Below, piece by piece: positions 35,042 through 50,000 of a stretch of DNA of 64,000 bases (positions within the stretch are counted from its first letter, which is position 1; each line of letters starts with the position of its first letter). The notes below the pieces were generated by a model, which was not told the origin of the DNA, ran no database searches, and saw only the letters and a program-made list of their open reading frames with translations. The stretch comes from Aquila chrysaetos chrysaetos (lineage: Eukaryota > Chordata > Aves > Accipitriformes > Accipitridae): positions 10,077,001 to 10,141,000 of the forward strand of contig NC_044014.1 in NCBI RefSeq assembly GCF_900496995.4. The letters are read 5' to 3'. Both the position numbers and the translations under genes were made by a program.

Positions 35042-38000
35042 GTATGAACAGAGTAAGAAAAAAGCCTTCGGAGAAAAGTTAAAGGCTTGTCACATAATGT
35101 TGCTGTAAACCTTGGTTTTCATATTTACTTCAAAATCTGAGGTGGTAGTTGGTATGATTTTTAGAATGTTATTACTGATCATTTATCAGTATTATTTTTG
35201 TATGAGATTTTTGGTTCTTTGTGAAGACCATGGAAATCTGACATGAAAATCTCATATCAGAATCTAATCTCAAAACTTTGTAGAGTGGTGATAAAGATTC
35301 ATGGTTGTTTATCAAGCTCCAGTTTTAGTTGTTTATTGAAGAAATTGAAAGTGCATGTTTACCACTTTGAAATAATAGAACCTGTTTCAGTTACTAAGTC
35401 AGTGTCAGCAAAAAAACCTTCATTTAAGAGGCTGCTACTTTTGACACCAAATTTCTTTCTCCTTAGGTATAAATTTTATTAACCTGTATCCATGTTGCTG
35501 TGTGATTTGTCCAGTTGTCTATGGATAGTTGGAAGCTGAAATCAGTCTGTTAATGCTAATTTTCTTGAAATTTTCAGTTAGCCGCTGATCCAGTGTGCTT
35601 TAGAAATTTTATACGAAATTATACATGAACATTCCTGTATCATAAAACAACACAGTTTTGTTTTGAGTTCTGTACAAGAGAAGTAAAACTGACTCATTCC
35701 AATTGCTAGTTTCATGTGGGGAAACACTATGTCTGAACAGATCCAGGTATCCAACTTACATTCTTAATACACCTCATAACTTTTGAAAAACAAGAAAGCA
35801 TACAGTCAGGAAACTTGAGTAAAGACTGTCACGCAGTCACTTCCCTTTTTGTATCTTTGTAACTTTCCTTGAAGTTTCTTCTTCAGAACAATGAAATGTG
35901 AGTCCTTTAATCCTGATTTTGGTAGTGATTTTAACTTAAGGCAGATGTGTTCACACCTCATTTTCTTCTTTACTCCCATAATTAACAGATGAAAAATCCT
36001 TCTGATTAAGGTGAATGCATAAATCAAAGTCCTCAAAAGTTAGGCTAGCAAACTCTCAACAAAGAAGGCTTAGGGAACAGCCACAGATTTTTGCTGGCAT
36101 CTCAATCCTGAATACTTTTTTCACATAAGTAAATACATTCCTTTTTTTAATTTAATGTGTAACCCAGCAGACAATTTGAAATGGAATTTCAGGTTGGTTC
36201 AGAACTGAGATATGAGTTTATTTTGAAACACGTCTACTGGCCTTTTCTGGTGCTACTGCTCTGAGCTCATTGCTTGCGTGTGAGACAATTCTAAACTAGA
36301 AACCATGGGATTACATTAGCACAGCATTCAAACAAGGTTAAGTACTCTTGTTGTTAGAGGGCTGTAATAATTCAGGCATAGTACTGTATGAGCAGCTGTT
36401 TGGTTTTAGCTTGGAAGCATTCTCATTTCTAGCCAGCTCAGGGCAGGAGGTCTTGGCGGCTTGAAAATTACTTTTTACTTGTGCCTTCTTCCCCCAAGAG
36501 CTGCATTTATACGAAAAAGCTTTTAAATCGTGTGTCACGTGTGATTTTTATTTTAATAATTATGCCAACTGTATTTGCAAAAATACTGACATTACTCCTC
36601 TGTTTAACTCTTTTCGTAGAGTGTCCTGATGGTTTACTGTGCAATTCCACCATTCCATCCCACTACAAGCGTTACAGCCATTTTCTGCTTGCAGCAAGCA
36701 GGGCAGGAGATTATGTTGTAAACTCTTCAGCAAACACTTTGGAGAGAAAGATGACGTGTTCTACTCCTGCAAAGCCCAGCTGTTCGCCAAGTCATGTAGA
36801 GAAAATATCACAGAATAAGAAACCATCTAATAATGTAACAAATGTCCCAAGTGATGATTGTACATTGATGGTACAGAGATCACCGCAAATGAAGTCTCTA
36901 AATATAATCAGTGAAAGTACTTCCTCTTTTGCAGATGTTCAAAAGCCTCAAAAGACATTTCAGCTTACACAGACCACAGATGATAGTTGTAAATTTGAGT
37001 TTTATGACTTTGCATCTTCTCAAGAAAGTGGAACAGGAGAAGACCTGTGTAGTCAGAAAGATACAAATCAGCCAAGTCTACTACAGTCAAAAGCGGACTT
37101 CAGTGACTGTGAAATTTCTTATTCTCCACTTAGTACTTTTGAGGAAAGTGAAGAGGAAACTGAGGAAGAGGAGAAGAAATTAAAAATATCACAAAATAAA
37201 TCATTCAAAGTCTGGAACTTTGAAGATGAAGAATCTAATTCCGTGGTGTTTAAAACATTTGATGGACTTCTCTTACAGCAGAAGCCTCAGTATGAGCATA
37301 GCAAAATGGGAAATTTCATAATTAAAAAAAACGACTGTGAGGAAGCAAATACATTGAACCATCTAAATCATAGTGTAAAAACTGTTTCTCAGAGTCACAT
37401 GAACAGCAAGTTATGTAATTCAACATGTGCAGACAATCAGCATCAGGAAGAGGTGCTAACCAGTGGATCCTCTTTTCCTTTTAATTGTGAGGAGGTTGAA
37501 CAGCCAGAACTGATTTCCTCTGCTGCTAAAGCAGGTAACACAGAGTCAGAAGATACTGGTGCTTGTGCTTTGGATTCTGCATACCTGAGTTTTACTGAGA
37601 CATCATCATTGCAAGTCAGAGAAGATGCTGGGTCTCTTCTGACACAGAAAAGTAATGTTTTCAGGGACCAAAGTAATATTTTAACTAATACAGATAAAAT
37701 GACTGCCAATGCAATTGAAAAAACAGCTCTCCAGGAGAGTTTGCAGTCGGTAGTGGAGAAAGAAGGAAATCTTAATACAGCTGCAGTGTGCTTTCCCAGC
37801 CCAATCTCTAAAACAGTACCATCTCTTTCTTTAGCAAGTATGAATGCCAAATCCAGTTCTGCCAAAGAACTCAAACAAATGGACATTGGTGTTTTCTTTG
37901 GGTTAAAACCCAAAGTAAAAGAGGAAAGCAAAGGAGAGACGTGTTTGAGTGAGGGAAAGCAGATACCAAGCTCACTAACTCCCAATGGAAAGAGGCCCAG

Positions 38001-41000
38001 ACAGCAAAAAAGGAAAGCTGAAGGGTCTGTGGAAGATGTAGAAGCAGTTATAGAAAGTTCAAGTAAAAATGGAGCCTTTGCAGATGTAAGTTCTGGTGGC
38101 AAACAAAGGTGGAGAAAAAAATTTAAAGAATTATCTACTATAGGTGAAGGAACAAGAAAAAAACACTGCCCTTTCTACAAGAAAATACCAGGTGAGAATT
38201 AACTGTTGCTTTTTGCAGAGGTTAATTTTGGCTTGAGTGTTGTATTTTTTTACCTAATTTTAGGCTTCAGTATTCTTCACTCTTCATACCCATTTAAACT
38301 GCAGCTCATAATGAATTTTCTTTCCTCCATCTAAGTTGATAAAATCTTGTGTAGGTGCAGATTTCCAAAAGAAGGTGATTGTAGAACCAGTCAGCAGTGG
38401 CTGAAAATAGTTGGTGAAATAGTTATCTCAGGAAAATTACTTCAGGGGCTGATTTCTGAATGTTTTTGACAGAGCAAAAAGCATAAGCAGTAGTGAAAGA
38501 TGGATCTACTTTCTTAAATGGTTTTAAATATATCCCTTGTTAATATTCAGTCCTAATTCCTGAATTTAATCTTTTACATCACTTCAGTTTTGCCTCAAAA
38601 TAGGGCTGTCAATAACAATTATTTCCTTACACTAAGTTAAAGGAATTGAGTTTAATTTTGCATTTGAAATTCAATAGTATTAGAAAAATGATTTACTACA
38701 ACTGTCAAAACAAAGAAATGAAAACCAAGCAGAAGAGTTTAGTTAAGGAAACAGCCAAGAATTTCTCAGAATATCCTCAAGCAATTACATAAATTACAGA
38801 ATGATGGATCAATGGCTTAAAAGGCTTCAGATCCTCACAGTTCTGTTTACCACTAAAGGACTGTCTTAGTCTTAGGTGGATATTTGAGGAAGCCAAATAG
38901 AAATATATTAGAGATCCTAAGTGCCAAGCTGCTGCTTGAAGACTGACCTGTAAATCTTTGTGGGGCTACACCAGTATCATGGCTTCCATGGGCTTAGAGA
39001 ATTTTCCATAGACAATAAATTTGAAGAGCAGACTCCTATGCCTACGACGTAATTTTAAAGTTGCTTTGTTCTGAATTTTGTTACTACATTTGAAGTATAT
39101 TTGACTGTATTTTCTATGTTGCTAATGATATGTGTTTATCCCCGTGGCCTAGTATATTTCAGCCTTCCTCAAGTTTTGAGTCTGGTACCTCTCAAACACT
39201 TTGGGATTTTTTGGTTTGTGATTTTCAGTTAGCAGACTGCTATGTTTTTGGAGTTGCAAATACTTGAAGTTCTAGCCTCAGGTAAAACTATTTCTAGTTC
39301 TAGAAGATCTGGGAAATTTGCATAACATAAAATGAAAAATATTTGAGTGCCGCCAGGTGAATTAGTTCTGTGCACTATTTGGTGGTTTTATGAAACTGTA
39401 ACCCAATGTGAAAGGACCATTTGTCAGTATGTTTGCATTTAAAAAAAAAAATTATGTTTGCAGAGAAAAAGGCTATCTTCTATGCAGCTGTCTTTATGCA
39501 ACATCTTTATACAAACAGGACCTCACTGAAAGCATACAATGGCATATCGGTCATGTTTTATCTCAGCGGATATATTCAAAGACCCCGGATTGCTTGCTTG
39601 ATAATTATATGGTAGCATGTTTTAAGAGGAATATTAAATGTAGAATAATTGAAAAATTGCAGTTTGATTGCAAAATTCATTATGTTAAGCTGTGGTTATC
39701 TGTTTTATTTTGTGTTAAGATGTTGGTATTAGATTTTAATCTGCATGAACTTTCAAAAATACCAGCTAAATGCAGATAAATGTGTTTTATTTGCTTAACC
39801 AGTTGCCATCTATGTAGGATGGCAGCTGAACAACAGATATTTGGGAGACCTGTGAAAGTATTTGTGTGTGGACACTGTTAAATTTTTATTTTAATAAGTG
39901 AAAATGTTTTTTGTGACTGCTGACTCATGTGCAAACCATGCTTATCTTTAAATGGCTCCTTCAACTGTATGCAGGGTAACTGTATTCCCTTTTAATTTGG
40001 AAGAAAGAACAAAAGAAAATTTAATTAGAAACTAGTTCTGATCTATGCATGTTTACTGACTGGCTTCTTTTCCCTTTTTGCTGTAGGAACTGGTTTTACA
40101 GTTGATGCCTTCCAGTATGGAGAAATTGAAGGCTGCACAGCTTATTTCCTTACTCATTTTCACTCTGATCACTATTGTGGGTTAACAAAAAACTTCATGT
40201 TTCCAATCTACTGCAATAAGGTAAGGTTTTCCAAGATTACTAAATATTATCAAATCCATATGCAATTATAATCACTTTTATATTGATGAAAGTAAATAGA
40301 AGATCAGAGGTTCCATTGTTGGGTCAGTTAGGCACACTGGATATGTATAGGGGAATCTGGGTTTCCCTTGTAAGAAATTCTTACCCTGATTTGACTGATG
40401 AAGAATGTCACTGAAAATTCCCTGTCTATATACCATGAAAAAATTCAAGTTTAAAAGGATCTCTAGAGGTCATATAGACTTATCTCCTGTGCAATGTGGG
40501 TCTAAGTTAGATCAGACTGCAGCGAGCCTTTGTTGGTCAAATTTTGAAAATAGGACGTTTCACTACATCTCCTCGCAACCTGTTGCAGTGCTTGCCCACT
40601 CTGAAATTTTTTCCTAATATACAATTGAAATGTCCCTTTTTGCAACTTGAGATTGTGGCTTGCTCTTTTTGCGTGCATCATGGAGAAGAATCTGTCTCTA
40701 TGTTCTCTATAACTCTATTTAAGTGATGAAATTCTAAAATTAGATTCTGCTTAAGCCATCTCTTCTCCACGTTATGTACATTGAGTAGTTCTAGCCCAGT
40801 CCTGTGTGTCCTGTGCTTCAGGCTGCTGAATGGCCAAGGCTGCCATTAGCTATCATATGTCCAACCAACTCTTCTTTACTCATAACATGGTAGGGCACCT
40901 TGCCTAATCAAACCATCCAGAACCTCCATCAAAAAACTATTTCTGATTTACTCTGGAAGTCTCCTGGAATGCTTGTGTCCTGTTTTGCCCTTCCAGCAGT

Positions 41001-44000
41001 TGTTGGGGTGGCTGCGGTCGTCCATGATGAGATCCAGGGCCTATCACCTAGAAATTTCTCCAGTTGTTTAAAGAAGTCTTTGCCCACCTCCTCTTCTTGA
41101 ATTGGCAGTCTGTAACAGATGTTATTCCCCCTTGTTTGCCTCCTCTCTGATTCCAATCCATAACCTGTTGACAGGCTTTTAAAAGTTTGCTTTTTTAAGA
41201 CAGCTTTTTTCAGTTCGCTTTCTGAGAGATGAAATGCTACTGAAAGGCTTGATTATACCCAGGATCTCATAGTTTCTATCTAAGCCAGACAGTCTGGCTT
41301 TGAGAGCCTTTGTTTCTAAAATAAACAAAGGCTTTTTTTAGATTTTGTTCATATTCCATACTAAATCCTTTCCCCGTTACAGATAACTGGCAATCTGGTG
41401 AAGAGCAAACTTGGAGTCAAAGAGCAGTACATCCACATGCTGCCGATGGACACGGAATGTGTAGTGAATGGGATCAAAGTGATGTTGCTCGATGCCAATC
41501 AGTACGTGTCATTGCATTTGCTGTGGAATATTTGTATGTATAGAATATTAAAGATGAATAGCTGTACAGATACAGTTTATGTTTTCATGATTTTTAGGTT
41601 TCAGTGGATATGAAAAAGATGAAAGGGTAAAGATACTTCATAGACCTGAGTTGGCTTAGTAATGTACGTTTTCACTTCAGAAGTGAGTTAAGCATGTAGG
41701 AGCCTAAATTTCTTGCAAGTAGATAGCTTTTGAAATAGGTGAGTTATTTTTGAAAATGAAACTTAGGCTTTTTTGACAATTTTATTTTAACTTTATTTTA
41801 TTTGCTTGTAATGAGTATGTAGTGTTAACCACACATACCTCCATAATTTTTAAGCTTGTTGAGAGGTTGAATGGTTTTTCTAGTGGTCTGGACATTTTAG
41901 TTTTTGGTGTCTAGTTGGGAACATCCTACATTTGATTATTGGAGATGTTAGGTTTCTGTAGCTTCAACTGAAGATAGTGAAATCTTCAGCTAAAGAAAAA
42001 TGTGGTACTTTGGATTCTGGGAGAGACAAAACCTAGCCAACATTTTGAAAAGTGAACTTTAAAGAAAAGCCTGTTGAAATGTGCAACAAGACTTCTACTG
42101 GATTCGATGATAAAGGGTGAGGTTTTTGTCTAGCGTTACGCTGGCACTGTGTGTGGTGATTCTGGATTTAAAGTTCAGTAGCACCTGACTTCCAGCTGTG
42201 TGCTCTTGCTGTTCTGCCTCTTGGTACCTTATTTGGCTATGGGCTAGAAGAAAAGTCCTTTCCCTGAAGTATATATTGAAATGCAGCACTGTGTCACAGC
42301 TGGTTTGAATATTACTTATCGTAGGATTTGTTTATAGTTGGAGAGATAAGATTCCATGAAGTCCTTTGAGAATCCTTTCTGGGAATGAAGGAAGCCTTGT
42401 TGCTTATGTAATTTGGACACTTATCGTTTTTTCCTGTTTGTGTCTCTGATCCTCTGCTTCAATTTAAAAGGCATATAAACTTTAGGTACAATGTTCAACT
42501 TCTTGGAGAGTCCACCAATTCTGTCATCTTAGCTCTGATTCATGCCAGTTTTTCCTTTTTTGAGATTTCATTTACTCTTTACAGATGATTCATGTCCAAA
42601 ATAGTACCACTCTGGTTTTCCAGTCTGAGCTTTTGCCCTTCAGCCAGCTTTGGCGAGGAACAGCAGAAGGTACAATGGATTTCCTGTGGCCAATAAGAGA
42701 ATTGTATTTATAGCCAGGGAATTCTGGATGGAGGATAATGTTTAAAATCTGCAAACAGAATTTAAAAGGAAATGCTTCAGTAAGTCCTGCAGGAATGAAG
42801 ATGCATCTGCAATAACACAATTCTGTTTCTCCTGAATAAGAATGCTGCTTCTCTTTGGTGTGCTGTTTCCTCTTTCAATCAAGTAATAGAACCTCAGAGA
42901 TTGCAACTGAGGCAGCATCTTTGTTGTACCTAGAAGACAGAGTATCCGAAAAAGGCGGTTAATGCTTGATTACTTTACTGTTGGTGTGTTTTTTTTCCTT
43001 CTCTCCATCTCAGCTGAGAATTCAAGTCTTGTTTGTCTATGGCCATGAGATTAGCTTCAGAATTCCTTTAGAAATCAGGAATTTCGAGCTAAATTAGGCT
43101 GCATAGTAGCTGTGATTTAAAATGCTATTCTGCACACCTTCCTGCTACTGAAGGGTGGTATATCTCTTAAGGCAGTTTATTAGTATAGAGAACTAACATA
43201 ATTTGTATGGGGTTTTTTGTTTGTTTGTTTCAGTTGTCCAGGTGCAACAATGATCCTTTTCCGTCTACCAAGTGGAAGTGTTATTCTGCACACAGGAGAC
43301 TTCAGGGCAGATCCTTCTATGGAGCGCTACCCTGCTTTGATTGGTCAACAAGTCCATACCCTTTACCTTGATACCACGTAAGTTGTGTTTAATTTTTTTT
43401 TTTTTTTTCAATATAACCCTCTTTTCAGTTTAGTAAGACTTTATATGAACCAAATAAACATAAGTATAAATGACATTACTGTTTTAACACTTGTTAGTTC
43501 TGTTTAGTGTTGAATAAGATCAGGTATTCATTGAAAGTCCATGTATGTCTAGTTTGTTCATCTGTTACGCTGTTACATGAGAGAATAAAAGTGGGTGGTG
43601 GAGAAGATGCTGAAGTATTTGCTGAGATGACCTTATTATTTATAAGTGGTATTGAATTCTGAGTGTCAGAATTCATACATTGAGTGTTCAGCTCTAAAAC
43701 AAGAGGTTCATGAACACTGGTTTTCTGTGGATTCAACAATATTATGAAGAGGAGTGTGGAAGAATTCAAAGAGTAAAAGAATGCCAAATGGTTAAATCAT
43801 TCATCCAGGTTTTCATTAGACCTTTCTCTGACTCATGTATATAAAATTGTTTTTCTGCATATGATGACTAATGCCCAGCTGCAGTCTTTTATTTCTGTTC
43901 CATATGTTTCTGCAAATGAATAATGCCTTGTGTTATGGTTTGTGTGCATGACAAAAAATAGACATAAGGATGTAATTAGTATGTGATACAAATATCTAGC

Positions 44001-47000
44001 TTGAAAGAGCAATTGGTATTTATAGAGAAAAAACTGCAGAATTGAGTGTCAGTGTCAGATGAGTGAATAGTTGTAGAGGAAAGAGCGATATACTCAATGC
44101 AAATTTTATTGCAACAGTTTCATCTGGGCAACTCAGTGGCTTCTAATAAATCTTTTTCATTACTTTGTTATTGTATGCATGCAGTTTTGAGGGCCTTCTT
44201 GGTGAATTCAGATGTCTTCCATCTTGTGTAACAAAGTGTCTATCTTGTTTCCATGCCCCAGATACTGTAGTCCTGAATACACTTTTCCTTCTCAACAAGA
44301 GGTTATCCAGTTTGCTGTCAATACTGCCTTTGAGACAGTGACTTTAAACCCGCGTACTCTAGTCGTCTGTGGCACCTACTCCATTGGAAAAGAAAAAGTT
44401 TTTTTAGGTATGTAAAAAAAGTGTACTGGATCAAATAACTAAGTAAATATCTAAATCAGTGTTAAAAGACCTCTTTTGTGAAGATATAAAGGGTCGCTTA
44501 GTCTTGATGGTCAGATATTATGTAAAGAAATTAAATATAATAATTCTACTGCTAGTTTTTTAGTTTTCTAATCAGTAAGTTTTAACTTTCTGAAAGAAAT
44601 ATTTTTCTGCCATGTTTACAAACCCCCAGAATATCCAGAAGGCCAATTTGGATACTAAATGAACGAACCTATTTAATTGATTGTGGTGAGAAAATAGCTG
44701 ATGGCAATTAAAAAAAAAAAAAAAAAAAGAGGTCTTTATGACATTTTTGGTGTTAGTAATTTTATGTTGTCAAGAAACAGCAAAGGGATATAATTATTCT
44801 TAAACTTCTATTTTGCTAACAGTTTTTTCTTCCAGGATTATATTACAAATCTTCCTAAATATTTATAGTAATCAGTTTTAATGAAATCAATTTTGACAAA
44901 GCATTCCCCAAACCAAAACACATCTTTTCTGACTTAACGAAAATCTTGTGTGCTATGCTTCACTCGGTTACAGCATTAGGAAGCAGCAAGATTGCCCAAA
45001 TGTGTACTCTAGAGCAAGCAGCTGTGTACCATTTGTGCTTTTGAGTATATTTAAAGTCATCAATACAAGACTTACTTTCATTGAAGTTTAGTCTGTCTTT
45101 AATGTGGGCCGTTTGTCGCATATTCCAAAAACTGCACGTGTTTCTGGCATCTTTGAAATAAATACTGGTTCACCTCGGTAACATTCTACCAAAGAAGTAT
45201 GACTTAGAACATATCAAAGTACTTCTATTCTCCTTCTCTTCCCAATTGTCGTACACAATTCTGCTGCTAAAATACAGGAGCCAGAGTTTTTTAACAGCTA
45301 TTACAGGTTTCTCTTCTTAATTTTAGAATATGAAACACTATATCCTGTTGAATATGGATTTTTTTCAACAGTAAAAATGATCCAGTGCAATAATTAGGCA
45401 TATCTCCAAAACAAGCAAAAAATGAACTCCTACAATTTTCTTTATCTGATTTCTTCTCAATTAATCTTAAAGCAATTGCTGAAGTCCTGGGCTCAAAAGC
45501 AAGTATGTCCCGTGATAAGTACAAAACACTGCAGTGCTTGGAGTCAGCAGCTGTTAATTCCCTCATCAGTGTGGACTGGGATGGTACTTTGCTTCACGTT
45601 CTTCCCATGATGCAGATTAATTTTAAGGTAAGTGCAGAAAATACACTCTGTTGATTAACCTGCTGGCTAATCTTACTGTTGGCTCCTCCCAACCCGAGTT
45701 GTGTTTGGTGCTTTTTAACCTCTTGTCAGATCATATTTATTTAGTAAAGTTTTGACATGTAGCAATACATTGAAAATGAAATGCAATTAAACATTAATAT
45801 CTGTCTCCAAACATGATGCACAGAAAGTGTAATTTCACTTCAATGCGGTGCTTCTACAAGATAAGATGAGGTTTGTTCAAAGGCTTGCTTTTTGCGGGCC
45901 TTTTTGAAGTAGATTTATGTAACGACTGCAGGATCTGTCCTATTCGCAATTAATATGTTGTGACATGGAGTCCCTGTTTTTCAGCCTTTTACCTGGTATG
46001 ATGTAGGAAAAGACTAAAAGGATATTCTGCCTGTGAGACTCTGTTTTGAGGCAGCCTGTGAACATGGCAAACTTCCAGTCTGGTGTTTGATAAAAAAGGA
46101 ATAGGGTTCTCCATGTTCCTCTCAGTTCAATTTCCATGTATTTATAATCATATTTTCATCTTTTAAAAGAATATTCTCTCTCCTTCTGTGCTGAAGATTT
46201 ACATGGGGATAAGGATACTTGAAAGTCGATGAAAACTCACACATAAACAAATATACACACTGAGTGAATTGAAAGACACCTGATATATACATATACTTTA
46301 GTTTTTCTGCACACCATCTTCTCCAATAGTTGTAGCAAAAGCAAGTAAAACAGTTTATTTTAAGACATTGTTTCATCTAAATTGACTTCAGATGCACATT
46401 TCAGTTGAGATTTGAGACAGCGGGTTTTTGTTGTTGAGAGTTTTTATGGGAATTTCTTAGTTTGGAAAGGTGACTAATTCCTGGGGGAAAGTAAGTTTTT
46501 CTAAATAGACTACAAAACAGAGTGGCATTAAGGCAAAGCAGCAGGCTCTAGATTAAAGGTAGCCTGGAAGAAAAACAGTGGTCGCTTACGCCTTACAGAC
46601 TTGGATTCATTTTCCTGCTTTGCTTCGGGCCTGCTGTGCCATCTCAAGCAAATCCTTCAGAGCAAGATGGTATTTAGCTGCAAGACCAGTCAAGGTCAGA
46701 GTTGACCTAAAAAGGAGAAAAAGAGACTATATCATTGGGATGGGAGCTGCAGGAGATGGAACTTAATATCTTAATGTTTGAATGTTGTTCTATAATCTTT
46801 TCCACAGTGGGGCAGAAAATGAGTAACGGAAATGTGTATGGGTTTATTTTTAGTGTGGTGTGATGTTTTAAACAGTAAGATATATTAGTTTCTTCTGCAG
46901 ATTTTTGGGTCATTATGTGATTCTACTGTTGTGTCCTAGCGCATATGGAGTCCTCGCGTAGTTGGTCTTCTTCAGACGGAGGGTGTGGTTATACCACAAA

Positions 47001-50000
47001 CATGTCTAGACAGCCTTGCTTCTCAGAGAGAGGCAGTTGTATCATGCGCAGGGTCTCATCCCTGAGAATAGGAGGTTCTAGACGAATCTACAGTGTGCCA
47101 GAAGTGGTGCCTGGACCCTGGAAAGGGCCAGGAAAGATTAAAGGCACAGTGATCTAGTGGACAAGAGTCCTGGTGTAACAGCCATGGCCCTCCGTACTGA
47201 GGCTTTGACTTCACGTGTGAGGTTGTTGGAATGTGGTCTCATGCTGTCATTAGTAATTTTGTGTCCCTGTAAGCTAGGCATGCTAGGTAGGCTTCCAGAG
47301 TGCTAAACATCCAATGATGCCAGTGGCTAGATGAATAACCAGGTGGAATGTAGTATTAGTAAAATGTGGAGAATGTTAAACGCTTAAAGTGAGTTCGTAT
47401 GACCATTTATGTTATTTCTGCTCCAGCAGCATTACTAAACATGATCTCAGAAAAGACAATATTTTTAAGATTATCTGATCATTTGTAATCTCGTTCTAGT
47501 TAAAAGAATGATGAATGATATCATCCTGGTTTTGCAGACCATGTAAATGTTGATGTCATCATCTCCAGTTGCATGTTTTTGTCTTGTGCTGGATTATACA
47601 GGTTTTGTCCTGAATTACTGGCTCGTTACTGGGAAAGCCAGAATTTTTTTAGTCATCCTCATCACTAAATGCCAATGCTTTCATTATCTTCTGGGCCTCT
47701 CCTACCTCATCTGTTTTATTTGATCCCTAGCCCTACTCAACAACACAATCCTACTTCTTAATTTGGGCTAATTTCCTGTTTGTGTAGTTTCAGCTGCGAA
47801 CCTACAAATCCATGAAATCCTTATGGGAGTATTCTCACTCAAAAGCTCAGATTCAGTCCTTATTTAGTAAATTGAGTACATTTGTGATCTTGTACATCAC
47901 TTGCCTTTTTAGTAGAATGCAAATAGCCAAATCCTGATGGTATATTATAGTATCTCCTAGAAGGCCCAGTTTTATACCCTTTTTTCCCTGTTACACTCTT
48001 CACCAATAGAAAAAACCCAAACCTGTCTGTGCTCCAGGCTTGATAGTCCTAAAAACTGTATGCATGATTCTTCTGCCTTTTATTATTGAAAAACTTCTCT
48101 GGTCTGTTTCCTAGATAAAGAACAAAAAAAAGCTGCATAAGGTACATGTGCTTACCACAGTTGAAGCCTGGTTTGCAGTAACTGTTGATAAAACTGTGCC
48201 TGCCCAAGGAAGGCTTCCATGTTTCCATAGCTGACTGCTCCCAAGACTAAATCTAGATGCCCACAGTTTTCCTTTCTACCCGCAACAGAAAGGAAATGAG
48301 TTCATGGTTTTGAGATGCTCCTGCATGTACTTCCTTGTTCACAGGCTTTCTGCTGTGATCAGGGGCTTTTTTTTTCCCAATCATTGAGTTTCCAGATTGC
48401 TGGAAAATGTTATAATTTTTTTTATAAAATTGATATTTTTTTGACTGCATATTCAGGAATTTTAGAAGTATTTTTGCAGTCTCTATGTTGTGAATATTTT
48501 TTTCCTTTTGGTGGCATTGTCCAGCTGCTTAGTTCCAGTTTTGGGGCTGTCTGAAATCTGCTTTTCTCCATGTTGATTTTCAGGAGTAATACCAAGCATG
48601 TTTTTTCACTTTGAAGTCAGCTGATTTATTATTTGTGAGCAACTAGCTTAGCTGTTCATATATGATTTATAAACACTGTATTGATTCAGCAGGGAGCATC
48701 ATTCACCTAAAAGCCACAGGTGCTTAGAAAAGTACAGAAACTTCTCCCTGTCTTTCCCCTAGTTACCAGGGTTTAAGGACTAATGTTGGTACCTTCTGCC
48801 TAGAACTGAAGCAAACCAAAATGAATAGTGACCATAATTGTGTTAAATCCACTATGAAAAACAGGTGGATCACTGAATGTTTTTCTGACAGGTTAAAAGA
48901 TGATTTTGTAAACCCACAGCATCCTCAGAATATGTGCTATACCCTAGATTTTCATTTGGCCAAAAACTTGGTGACAATAATGTACGGTGCGTTTCCCCAT
49001 TCTGCTTGAGCTGTCTTTTGTCAGGGTGTGCACACTTCTATACACTTGCAGCCACACTGAGGGAAACTGTGCTACCTGGCTTGAATGTTTCCATCACTTC
49101 TTATCTTCAAATGTGTATTTGAATATTGAATTCTGGGCAATTTTCTATCGCTGTATCAGGAGTTGTGTCACTGTCCCAAAAATCTGTTGAAGAAACAAGT
49201 TCAAATTTGAGAAGAAAGCATATCTTTTCTGCTTTATAAATTCACATAGATAGTCTCGATCTGTAGTTAGGATGAAAGCAGTCCCATTCATAATATTGAA
49301 TACCTGGCCAGATATCACTAGACTTGATGTATGTTATCCAGGCCTTATGACTGCCCCCTTGAAAAGAACCAGTACTTGAAATGAGTGTTTCGCTGAGATG
49401 TGTGAAGTCTGAAGGGTAAAACTAGAAAGAGCAAGCCATACGGGATCAGAGGCAGTGAAAATACAGTGGCAGAGGAGTAAGTTTTTTGCATTGTATTACT
49501 GTTGGATTGGGGGGGTTCTTTTTGTTCATTTGGTTTTTTCCTATGTACAGCTCTGGGTTTTTGAGGAGTTTGTTTATTAGGAGTTGGTATCAAACTTTCT
49601 TCAGGCGCTGCCTGGCTCAAAAGTGAGATGGCATGCTGTAGGTTCGTGCTCTGGGTATTGTTAATAGATAACATTTACATAAATTTTAAAAATTAAAAAA
49701 TATGTATACTTTTTATATGTGTGATTTTTTTAATTAAAATATTTACAATACTTGGTTTTACTCCAGTAAAATACAATGTCTGCTGTATGTACTGAATAAT
49801 AGCTGTTCTTGAATAAGCCAAATGAGTTTAAGTGGTGTTAGAGCTGATTGTAAATTAACTATTCAGTCATGTTTGTGTCTTCTCCTACCTTATGGAATCT
49901 CTTCACATGTATTGCTGACTTCAGTGACACTGTAGATAACACACTGCCATGGTGATTGAAGGAGGTTGATTTAGCAGTGAAATATATTTTCCATTTTAAA

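Noticed and set aside
37443-38102. 219-residue open frame on the minus strand
   Set aside because: It is antisense to DCLRE1A exon 2, whose plus-strand reading is supported by family motifs and phase.
46945-47157. 70-residue plus-strand frame in DCLRE1A intron 7
   Set aside because: No recognisable family; the translation is Ser/Arg/Gly-rich without motifs and the frame lacks exon boundaries.
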